From: Salvia splendens
Taxonomy: Eukaryota; Streptophyta; Magnoliopsida; Lamiales; Lamiaceae
Assembly (NCBI RefSeq): GCF_004379255.2
Contig: NC_056042.1
Span: 10,649,901-10,713,900 of the forward strand
DNA: 64,000 nt
Reading direction: 5' to 3'
The position numbers and the translations under genes were made by a program. Shown here in pieces: positions 44,878 to 54,174 of the stretch; the stretch's first letter is position 1; each line of letters opens with the position of its first letter. The notes below the pieces were generated by a model. That model was given only the letters and a program-made list of their open reading frames with translations. It did not search any database and was not told where the DNA came from.

Positions 44878-47668
44878 ATGGGGAAGAAAGCATTTGCTAC
44901 CAAAATCAAACCGGCCTCAAAGAAAGCCAGTGAGGAAGGAAACCTTGAAATACCACCACCACTAAACCCACAACGTCCCGCGCCAACACAACAAGCCCCG
45001 CCGATGGTCTCTCTGGATGCAATGGCGGAGTTTCTCCGATTGCAGGATCCGAATAGGAATTGGGCAGCGGAGTTAGAGTATTTTAACCAAGGTAGAGGGC
45101 AAGGGAGCGGAGCCGGAGCAACTCATGCGGCAACCATGCCAGTAACCCCTACGCAACCCTTGACCCCTATTTCATCTACATTGCCGATTCCGTCGATGAT
45201 TCCCCAAGAAAGCAACCCCTCAACTGAAGCCGAAATGACAGAGACGGAAGGAATTTTTCCGACGACCCAGGAAGCCGAACTTGAGGATTTCGAGGCCATT
45301 GCGGCTTATTATGCCTCTGATGAAGAAGAAAGAGCGGAAAGGCTGAGAAGGGAGCAACAAGACCAGGAAGGGGGAGAAGGAATTGAGGAGACGCCAGAAG
45401 TGGAAGCGGTTCGCCAAGAAGTAATTAGGGAGGAGATCGACCTGAATAAGTCGGCCCAAAAGCGCGGCCTCATGACGGAAACGGAGTTTGAATCAATAGT
45501 GGAAGAGGTGAATCGCAGGGAAGATACTGCTCTAATGGCTGAGGGTCTAGACCTCGCATCGAGGGCAGTAGAAGAGGATGAACAAGCTTTTACAGAACCC
45601 ATACCGAAGGATAAGGCATCCCAGTCAGTAGGGAAAGAGGAGAGGGAAGAACAAAGTGAAGAGAAAAGGCCAGAGCCAGTTGATACCCTAGTGGAAGCAG
45701 GGGATGATCGAATGCAAGTAGATGAGGAGAGACCAACCGTAGACACTCAAGTACCGGAAGCTGTGGCGCCTCCCGTCTTAAAACCCCACCCAGTGAAGCG
45801 GCAATTGGTTCTGAAGACGCGGGTATCTCAGCGATGCCTGGGTAAAAGAGCAGCCAGCAAGGCCAAGACAAGCACGGCTGAGAACCCAGTAGAGATCGAG
45901 AGCGAGGAAGAACAAGCCACTCCAACGAAGGCAGGGGGTGAACCTGCACAGCCTACTGCTCAGGAGGAAGAAGCACAATATCAGCGAGCCAGAAAGAGGA
46001 AAGGGAAGGCTCCAATCCAGAAGAAAGCAGTAACAAAGAGGTCCAGGGCAGCAAACACAGGAATTGTGATTACCGAAGCTTCTCAGAGGATCCCATCGAG
46101 CCGGCAAGAGCAGAGTGATAGTGAGTATGAGATTAGTGAGGAGTCTGCATCGGATAGTGATGAGTCCGTGGAAGAGGAGGAATATGGGGAGCAGTCGCTC
46201 CCAGGTGATCACCGAGAGCTTGTCCACCCACCAGTGGAGAGGCTCCGATATAGAAGATGGACCATGGATTTCACAAATGAGATCGCCGAGGAGATGAAAC
46301 TCTTCGAGAAGCAGAAACTGAAGGATACCTTCGAGAGTCTGGACGATGGCAGCAAGGAAATTAAGTGCGGCAAGGTAATACACTACCCTTCTCTGGATGA
46401 ACTAGGTGTTCGTGACCAATTCCTTGCTTATATAAATGCTTTGGGTTTTGAGTGGCTACTGCAAAATGGGGATCCACGTATCAGTGTGAGATTAGCGAAG
46501 GAGTTCTTCACTACCTTTCGGTTTAAGGTGACAACGGACCTGGATGAAGTGTCCATTAGTTTTAGATTGTTTGCGGCAGAGTTTAGTATGAACTTGATAG
46601 AGTGGACATGTCGGATGGGCATGTGTACATTGGAAGAAGCGATCAGTTCTGAGTGGAGAGACAGGGAGAGGGGTATCCCTCGTAGGCACGTGGATTTTGA
46701 TCAACAGGATTCAGCCCGGCGCTGGAGAATTCGCGTCCACTGTTTCCCGTTCCATCCATTTCAATGATCCAGTTCTGCGACTAATACAGCTCCACCTTGA
46801 TGCCAACCTGCTGGGCCAATCTAACTCAGCCGTCCGCACTTCAATGACGGAGGTGTATCTCCTTTGGTGCGCAAGACAGGGACGCAAGCTGCATCTTGGA
46901 TTTTGGACGGCATATCAGTGCCACTTGATCGCTACGCACCCTGCCAGAAACCTCACTCTTTGCCACATTTTGGGAGCTTTCGTAAGCAACAACCTCATTA
47001 TCACTGAGGCTGAAGACTTGTCTCCGCTGCCCATGGTGCGGCCACCGGGATTATTCGACATACCTTACTTCTATAGGACAAATGCGGTCTACATGAGGGT
47101 GGGACGACCGCAATTTTATGCAATGGGTGAGGAAGCCACGGCAGGAGGAAGAGTCGCGTTATTGGAAAGGACGGTTACTGAATTGGCGGAGGAGAACAGC
47201 CAGATGAGGGCAGAAATGATCCGATTGGCATCAGTAGTGGAACGGGTGTTGAAGGAATCTGCGGAGCAGAGGATACTGACCCAGAGGCAAGCGTCTATGG
47301 AAGTGATCGTGACTAAATTAGGAGAGAAGAACCACAAGATACAGACGGAGATGAATAGGATGTTGTCCGTGATCGACAATATCCTAGAGGAGGTGAGCCA
47401 CCAGAGGGCGGCTGAAGCTATGAGAGTAAGGGGCAGTGTAGCCCAGGATACCGGACCAAGCGGCCATGCTGGCCAGGATGTTGAACCACAAGTCCCAGAG
47501 ACCGTAGTGAAGGAGCAAGAGGAAGAGAAAGCCGAGGTGCCGGCAACTGCCGAGGAGCCGGCAAAGGATGATGAGAACCAAGCTGGAATGGAGACAGACC
47601 AACCGGAGGACCAACCGATAGAACGACCTGCACCACCTGCCCCACGAAGGAGCAGGAGACTCCGATAG
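44878..47668 (+). pseudogene. Athila-like third ORF (copy 2), one frameshift
   Basis: The start at 44878 (MGKKAFATKIKPASKKASEE) has a strong context. Residues 1-450 are acidic, Glu/Pro/Ser-rich and probably disordered. The next 180 residues form a helical domain (DELGVRDQFLAYINALGFEW; EFFTTFRFKVTTDLDEVSIS). Near 46700-46767 a small deletion relative to copy 1 shifts the frame. 46697-47668 continues with RQGRKLHLGFWTAYQCHLIA, a coiled coil (AEENSQMRAEMIRLASVVER ...) and a Pro/Arg-rich tail ending RRSRRLR. No signal peptide or transmembrane helix is seen, which argues against a classical envelope. The central domain matches the plant-specific ORF family of Athila-type elements; its function is unknown to me. 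Confidence 0.75.
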
Positions 47669-47799
47669 ACCCCCCCTACTGACCAAGTTAGTTTTTCTTT
47701 TTCAGTTTCAGTTTTTCTTTTAACTTTTCGTATTGTTGTTATGAGTTGGTTTTTGTTTAGGTAGTATAATTTGTGTTTGCGCGCAAACCCCACTTCATA

Positions 47800-48164
47800 A
47801 CACTTAGCCTATTCCATAGTCTAAGTGTGAGAAGTTAAGGGTTTGTTTCTTTGGAGCATGTTCTCTTTGTTTTGTTTGTTTTGTTTTCTATGTCGCATGC
47901 ATGTTAGCTCACACTTAGCCCATTGCATGGTCTAAGTGTGAGGAGTTTGTATATATGTGTTTGTGGTTATGTTTTGTTGATCTCTGTATAGGTGATAAAA
48001 CCTCTCTCACTTAGCCTATTCCATAGTCTAAGTGTGAGAAGTTTTTGTTTTAGTTTTGCTGTTTGTTGTTTGTGTACCATCGTACTGGCCATTACCTTTT
48101 CCACTTCACAGCCTTATCTGAGGGCAGACACTTGTGAAGTGAGAGGGGGGACGCAATGGCCAGT
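47800..48164 (+). other. hairpin cluster in the 3' non-coding region (copy 2)
   Basis: Stems at 47800-47828 (ACACTTAG / CTAAGTGT), 47908-47942 (CTCACACTTAG / CTAAGTGTGAG with one change in the loop relative to copy 1) and 48006-48038. Then a nested stem follows at 48084-48164 with outer arms ACTGGCCATT / AATGGCCAGT (10 of 10) and inner arms CACTTCACA / TGTGAAGTG (9 of 9). Same order and spacing as copy 1. Confidence 0.75.
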
Positions 48165-48455
48165 AGGATGTATGTATATATGTGTAGTCTTTGTGTTTGT
48201 GCTTTTGTTTTGTTTTGTTAGGTCTAGTTTTATGTTGTGTGTGATTGGGCTTAAAACTCAACCGTCTTGAGCTGAAGGTGAGGGGAATTGAGGGAGATAG
48301 GACATGCTGGAAAACCTAAACCATCCCCGTTAGTAAGCCTTAAAGTGGAACCACTTTCCACATATATTGGAAAGAAAAGAGAGGCTGCCACAATTCGCCT
48401 AGGGTGAAGTGATCACGGGTAGAAAATACTGAAGGCAGTAGGAACCCCTCCCCCC

Positions 48456-48497
<42 letters not shown>

Positions 48498-49435
48498 CGC
48501 CTTTAGAACCCTTTCTTCTTAACCTTTTATATACCCAGATAAACACCCCAGCCGACAGGGACTGTGTAAGGCATGAAACAAATGGAGCTTACTGGCCAGG
48601 AAGAAGTGCGGAAAAGCAGAAACCAGCTGGGCGAAAAAGTTAGAAGAAAATCGACCAGGGAGTCATTCCCAGTCCAAAAAGAGAAGAAGGAATAAGGGTG
48701 GCGAAGCCATGAAGGAACGAAAAAAAAAAGAGGGAACCGAGAAAATGAAGAAAATGGTCAGAAAGATTTGACCACAAAAAAAGAGATGAATGAAGGAATA
48801 AGGGTGGCGAAGCCACAAGATGCTACTGACCAGTGGAGACCAAAGCCAGAAGCGCCAACTAAAGAAAGCAACTGATCAGAAGCCTAATATACACAGTTCC
48901 CCCCCGCATAAATAAAAATAGAAATTTTGAACCTTAGAGCCTTAGGAACATCCACCGAAAACATTACAAGCCAACAACCCCGTTACAAGCCTATAAGTCC
49001 TTCAGTAGCCGCTCGTGGAATCTAAGTCCGAAGCAATTGTGGTGAGCATAATGAGAGAATGCAGTCCTAACATTCCTGGTGAGGTATGAGTGACTGAGCG
49101 AACCTATTGTTGGGCCGAGAGTGTGGGCGATCTTGACAAACAGATATACTGACTGGAAGAGAAAAGGGGGGTGGCAGAAGTTCAAGGCTGTCTAAGGCCA
49201 GATTGCACCTGATCCAGAGGGGAGGGATGGTTGAAAATATAGCCCGATCTATGTGTTTTCAGTCTTTTATGTGTTTATGTTTCTCTGTGTTTGTTTGTGT
49301 TTTTCTTTGCGTCATAGTTTAGAGTCTAAGTTAGGTAGAGTCGGTCAGGGGAGTAACCAGGCTAGAATTCGACTTATTCTTTTCTTTGTTTGTTCTTCAC
49401 GCTTGAGGACAAGCCTGTGGTAAGTGTGAGCAGTT
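48165..49435 (+). other. Athila-like 3' non-coding region (copy 2)
   Basis: No credible ORF. A poly(A) run of more than 30 bases lies at about 48460-48495. The phrase taagggtggcgaagcca is repeated near 48690 and 48800, and cttgaggacaagc precedes the LTR. Minus-strand frames here are artefacts of the homopolymer. Confidence 0.6.
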
Positions 49436-50910
49436 TGATAAGTCGTATTCTAGGCATTGGTTACGGGTCAGTATGATGTGCTTAATTGATTATATTTGCA
49501 AAACAGTTGTTTAAAGTGTGCAGGTTAAGCATTCTAGCCAGTAGGGAAGTTTCGGAATGTTCAGGTGAAGGAGGCGTCAGCATGATCTCATACTGATCAG
49601 TATTCGTGCTAAAACGGTTTGAGATGGAGAAGATGGATAGCTGAGACGGATTACCCACAATTAAGGGCAAAGAAGTCAAATTGCAACGAGGATTTACCAT
49701 AAAATCAAGGGTAGCCTCCCTATAAAAGGAAGCCAAATTGGAGAGAGAGGACATTCAGATAGACACATTCACTCATTCACCACCATCTTTAGGTAGAAAG
49801 TTTTCTCGGTAGTTTCAGTCTTTCAGCCGTGTCCCGCTTCTTGCCTCGCCGTAGCCATGATCACTTGACGTTCAGATGTTCCCAGAATTCCAGTCATCGT
49901 CCATTCCAGCCAGCAAGATCGTAGTTTAGAGTCTCATCGCCCGGAGTGGCAAAACACTTTTACATTGCTTTCGTAGTTTTAAATTTCTCGCTTTCCTTAC
50001 GTTGGATCTTGTTTGCCTTTGGATATTTTCTGCTTTTGAAGTACTTTGTTGAAGATCCGAACGTGTTTATGCTATGAAGTTGATTTCCGTTTCGTTTATT
50101 GTGGTGTTTCTTTATTCCCTTGCCTAGTTAGCTTAGATCTAAAGTTTCTCGGTGTTTAAAGTGCTGAATCTCTCAATTCCGTTTACGTAACAAATTTCTT
50201 TAGGATAGATAAACAAGTACTGTTTGATCGGAAAGTAGATCGTTGCATGCAAAGCTTAGTTTTAATTTCTGAATCGTTCTTTCATGTTGACCAGTATGCA
50301 GAAGTCCAGTTTCAGTGTTTGATTTCAGATTTGATTTCTTAGTTTTGGATCTGTGTTTGTGAGTTGTTAATCTGAGTTTTTCCGTGTTGAATCTGGAATT
50401 GTTATCTGAATTTTGGAAGTGTTTGTTGAAGAAGATGATGTCTATTTCAATTGGAGGGGACCACTTACTTTTCGAGATGCTTTTGCTTTTGTCCTTCACT
50501 TTTAGTTAAGCCCTGTCAGCCTAGTCTTCAAACTTCCACTACACTCTGAATATTCTGTTTAGCCCAAAATAGAAACCCGTACTTTCCAAATATTTTCTGT
50601 TACAAAATTGTCTCCCCATTCCACGTACACAGTTACATTCCAAATGTTTTCCTTACCGTCTGACCAGTAGAACACCTCCTTTAAGTTCCAGCCTAGGTAG
50701 AAACTCAACCCAAGCGTGGTAGCTAACCAAATCTTCCAAATTGTCACCGCGGTAGTTTAAGAACGCACCATCTCTGTGGGATTCGACCCTTACCACCACT
50801 ATACTGATCAGTAGAAGTGGGTTGAGGAATCTTTGAAACCAAGGTCTAGGTTAGTTAGGATCTCTATCCTGATCAGTAGGATATATCCTTGCTTGAACGA
50901 CACCTACGCA
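49436..50910 (+). repeat. 3' LTR of the Athila-like element (copy 2)
   Basis: Starts TGATAAGTCGTATTCTAGGC, ends gacacctacgca, 1475 bp; homologous throughout to 21159-22619. TATA box at 49721-49728. Flank after the LTR is ccttag; no 5' partner exists for a target-duplication test. Confidence 0.9.
49721..49728 (+). promoter_or_regulatory. TATA box of Athila-like LTR (copy 2)
   Basis: TATAAAAG in the same context (ctccc before, gaagcca after) as in copy 1. Confidence 0.6.
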
Positions 50911-51068
50911 CCTTAGGTCCTTTCAGAGTCCCCATAATTTCATATTGTTAGGAATGGTATACTGTATAAGCATGTTTCCAGATGAATGGTTACTTGTACA
51001 CGGTACACTCTAGACTCACTTTAATTCGTTATGAGAAGAGGTCATTTTGTCATATTTGATTTTACTTA

Positions 51069-51314
51069 CTCCCTCCCTCCGTCCCTCATTAATTGTCCAC
51101 TTACTATTTTCGTCTGTCCCCTATTAGTTGTTTACTTTTTACCATAAATGATAAATAAGTCTCTTGTTCCACTAACACATTCCACTCACGTTTTATTATA
51201 AAATTAATATATAAATGTAGGACTTATATTCAACTAACTTTTCAAACTCACTTTCCTTTATATTTCTTAAAACTTGCGCCAGAACCAAAATGGACAATTA
51301 GGGGACGAGGGGAG
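51069..51314. mobile_element. Stowaway MITE
   Basis: Left end ctccctccctccgtccctca, right end ggggacgaggggag, flanked by TA on both sides (51067-51068, 51315-51316). 246 bp, non-coding. A related, left-truncated copy follows at about 51762-51936. Confidence 0.85.
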
Positions 51315-51379
51315 TATTTATTAAATGCTTTGCATTTATGTCTAAAATTGAAGGAATCGGGGTCTCTGCATTATAGACT

Positions 51380-51760
51380 GGTCGTGGAACAAATCATCAT
51401 AGTAGGTGACGCAGTCAATTCCTTGAGGTAAAAGTATTTTACAACCTAGATAGATTTTGACTACCTGTCATGAGATATTGCAGTGTTAATCCGAAAGTTT
51501 CCTTATCTTGTGAAGATAACAACATTGGTGTGATAGCACTAAATGATATAACGATGAGATAAGTCTTTGTTGTTATTTATTGAAATATAAGATCTCGGAA
51601 AATTGTTATTTCTTAAAATACTATATGATATTGCTTATATATTGTTTTGACTTATCACTCTGCCAGTGTTAAGATTGTTATTGAGCTAAATTTGTGTGAA
51701 AAATAAAACTAATTTAATAATATATCCTCGAGACTATGATCAACTGGAATTTATTTCATT
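51380..51760 (+). repeat. old copia LTR fragment
   Basis: The succession caacctagatagattttgac, cattggtgtgatagcac and gatctcgg is a diverged version of 38300-38480 in the copia LTR, in plus orientation. It is much more diverged than the other copies, so it is an old insertion. Confidence 0.55.
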
Positions 51761-51761
51761 A

Positions 51762-51936
51762 ATATAAATGATAAATAGACATAACATTCCATCAAACAAT
51801 TCTACTCACATTTTATTATAAAACTAATATATATAATTGTGATCCATAATCCACTAACTTATTCAACTCACTTTTCTTATATTTCTTAAAATTCGCACTC
51901 ACACTAAATATGATATTTATTGTGAGACGGATGTAG
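51762..51936. mobile_element. truncated Stowaway MITE
   Basis: Shares cattttattataaaa.taatatat and actttcttatatttcttaaa-type phrases with the MITE at 51069 and ends gagacggatgtag followed by TA. The left terminus is missing. Confidence 0.6.
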
Positions 51937-51938
51937 TA

Positions 51939-52580
51939 ATTAAATAAGACCGCCAACTAAAAACTCTTAGGTACAATATGTTAACTAATTAATAGCATAT
52001 TTAAATTGATAAAAGGATATTTAAAACAAACCAAACAAGAATCATTTTACGGTCTAAATCCACTTATAAATCGATTCCATCCTCTATCATATCCCAACGC
52101 AACAATCTTCAATTTATTGAACTAGCAAAAAAGATACTCCAAAATGATTCTTCTCCTTATACATATCAATATCTCAGCTAACTTATTTCTTTTTTACTTG
52201 GATAACAAACTACTAAAAATATACTCCACTACTACTATAATTCAATCTCAATGTAAACTTTAATCAAATTAATACTCCGTATAAATTTTATTACTCCATC
52301 CTTCTTTGGCAAATATTTTTGTTTGAAATCACATATTTTAGTGCACAATTAATAAAATAAGAGAGCAAAATTTCTAAAATAAATAAGAAATCAGAAAAGG
52401 AGAAAAATGTGTAATAAAAATAGTGTTAATGGATATGAGATCTACTTACTAAATAGAAAATTTAGGAAATTTTTATTCTTAAAAACGAATGAAAATAAAA
52501 ATAATTTCAATTTTTAATACATAGAGCCAGTAAATCACTGAAATGTTGTTTTCATTATCTCCATTAAAGAAAAAAAGATA
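51939..52580. other. AT-rich sequence upstream of the PNSL3-like gene
   Basis: No ORF of note. A partial Stowaway-like stretch (ttactccatccttctttggc) begins near 52291. The promoter of the gene at 52691 must lie here, but no convincing TATA box was picked. Confidence 0.45.
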
Positions 52581-52690
52581 ATTTGTTGACATACGAGATA
52601 CGACGAAGAAAACAAAAACAAAGCAAAGGCCTATCTTTGGAGCCAAAAAATCATCCACAAATCCATTGGCAACCCAATCCCCTCCTCCCC

Positions 52691-53385
52691 ATGGCCACCA
52701 CCATCCCAAACTCAGCCGCATTCCTCCGCCGCGTCGCCGCCCGCCCACCGATCCACTCCGCCCACGACACGCCGCCACTCCCACGGCGCAAAATCATCAC
52801 CACATTCGCCACATCATTGGCTCTGGCCCTGCAACTCCAGCCCCTCGCCGCCATCGCCCAGAGCTGGGGCACGCGCTCCTTTCTCTGGGAGAAGTACTTC
52901 GAGCCCGGGCTGTCGCCTGAGGACGCGGTGGCCCGGATCCGCCAGACGGCGGAGGGCCTCCACGACCTCCGCGGCATGCTCGAGAGCATGTCGTGGAGGT
53001 ACGTCATTTTCTACATTCGAGTTAAGCAATCGTATCTCTCTAAAGACATGCCCACGGCCATGGAAATGGTGCCCGAAATCCAGAGGAAGTCTTATGTCGA
53101 GAAGGCTAATGAGTTGGTGGATAACATGGCTGAGGTATGTCTCAAATTTAAGATTATTGATTTATATCTTAATTTGATTCAGATCCCATTTTTAACACAA
53201 TTTGGCCACCTTGTTGGCTTAATCGATGTGCATATTTTGGATTAGTCAAACGTTTTGACGGTTTGTTTTGTTTTTGGGAAATGCAGTTTGATTACTACGT
53301 TCGGACGCCCAAGGTTTATGAGTCGTATGTATACTACGAGAAGACATTGAAATCAATAGATGACCTTGTCGCATTTTTAGCATAA
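52691..53385 (+). CDS. PNSL3: PsbQ-like photosynthetic NDH subunit of lumenal location (PNSL3-like)
   Basis: Two exons, 52691-53134 and 53287-53385, joined across a GT-AG intron (gag|gtatgt ... atgcag|tttgat), give 180 residues. The start MATTIPNSAAF is preferred to an upstream in-frame Met at 52583 because it begins a clean plastid transit peptide. Residues 1-56 form a bipartite lumen-targeting signal with a twin-arginine (PRRK, 31-34), a hydrophobic core and AIA before Gln57. The mature part is a four-helix PsbQ-type domain (FLWEKYFEPGLSPEDAVARI; MSWRYVIFYIRVKQSYLSKD; FDYYVRTPKVYESYVYYEKT). By family this is a lumenal subunit of the chloroplast NDH-1 complex used in cyclic electron flow, not PsbQ itself. 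The choice of PNSL3 over PNSL2 rests on recalled sequence features. The gene looks intact. Confidence 0.88.
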
Positions 53386-53690
53386 TTACTAGTAATTTTC
53401 TTAATTTGTGTATATTGAATACGAGAATTGGAAAAAAAAATTGTGTTTTGATTTTTTTAGTTGTAACTTTAATTAAGTTGTATTGTGCGAATTGCGACGA
53501 TTAATAAGCAGATTATGGCTAGTCATATACTACTTCGGTCGATATTTCTTCAACAAAAGTTCGATGTACGATAATGGAGTTACAATATAATCTGATTATA
53601 TATATTGTGTGTGGAGTGTGGACTACAAGAGCCTCGTGAATCGTGATCATTGATGAAAAAGTAGTGCTCCTAATTGAAGTGTATTATTAA
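53386..53690. other. 3' flank of the PNSL3-like gene
   Basis: AT-rich with no ORF; presumably holds the 3' UTR. The stretch 53662-53693 recurs at 54110-54141 (see findings). Confidence 0.4.
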
Positions 53691-53694
53691 AGAG

Positions 53695-53830
53695 TCATGG
53701 AACCATGTTACTATTAACCTTAAGGTTACGGGTTCAAATCCTGCTATATTAGGAGACTTTCGATTTTAATCCACAAACCAGGTCGAGTAATCTAAGGTGG
53801 GTTCGGTACCCCTGTTGTCAAACTAAAAAG
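53695..53830 (+). mobile_element. tRNA-derived SINE, 5'-worn copy
   Basis: Has a B-box-like gggttcaaatcctgc and a tail (ttttaatccacaaacc, ggttcggtacccctgttgtca) that matches the tail of the SINE at 61754. The A box is not recognisable. Non-coding. Confidence 0.6.
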
Positions 53831-53853
53831 AAATCAAGACAAAAAAATCCAAG

Positions 53854-54041
53854 GGGTGTGGTTAAGTGGAAATGGTTAGGGGATCGATCCCTACCTTGGG
53901 CATGGAGGAGTCTTAAATCCCTATATCAGGGTATGGAGCAGACTTAAATCTTTGGGTCAACTGTCCTACCCATTGAGATGTCTATAAATCAACGTGTGAA
54001 ATAGTCATTGACCTGTCGGTGGATACCATTTGTAATAAAAA
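53854..54041 (+). mobile_element. tRNA-derived SINE with 23 bp target duplication
   Basis: A box-like tgtggttaagtggaaatgg, B box-like ggggatcgatccctacc, and a 3' end taataaaaaaa. The flanks aaatcaagacaaaaaaatcc (53831) and aaatcaagacaaaaaagtcc (54042), each followed by aag, form a 23 bp target duplication with one mismatch. This defines a 188 bp insertion. It differs in sequence from the SINE just upstream. Confidence 0.8.
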
Positions 54042-54174
54042 AAATCAAGACAAAAAAGTCCAAGAGCGTCGAGATCATTCTTTCCGTTTCTTTATTTGAA
54101 GGAAACATTAGTGTTCCTAATTATAGTGTATTATTAAAGAAATCAAAGGGGTGGCACGGGACTCGTACATCTTA

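Larger units (their letters stand above)
38869..50910 (+). mobile_element. Athila-like gypsy element (copy 2), lacking its 5' end
   Basis: Contains gag remnant, protease, RT-RNase H-integrase (Ty3/gypsy order), a third ORF downstream of pol, a structured non-coding region and a complete 3' LTR (49436-50910). The RT motif FMDDFTVYG and protease motif DLGASINVMP are typical of the Athila branch. The 5' LTR, leader and first part of gag are absent, replaced by the truncated copia LTR. Confidence 0.9.

Noticed and set aside
45309..45949. Minus-strand ORFs rich in Ser and Leu
   Set aside because: Antisense shadow of the acidic Glu/Ser-rich segment of the third ORF.
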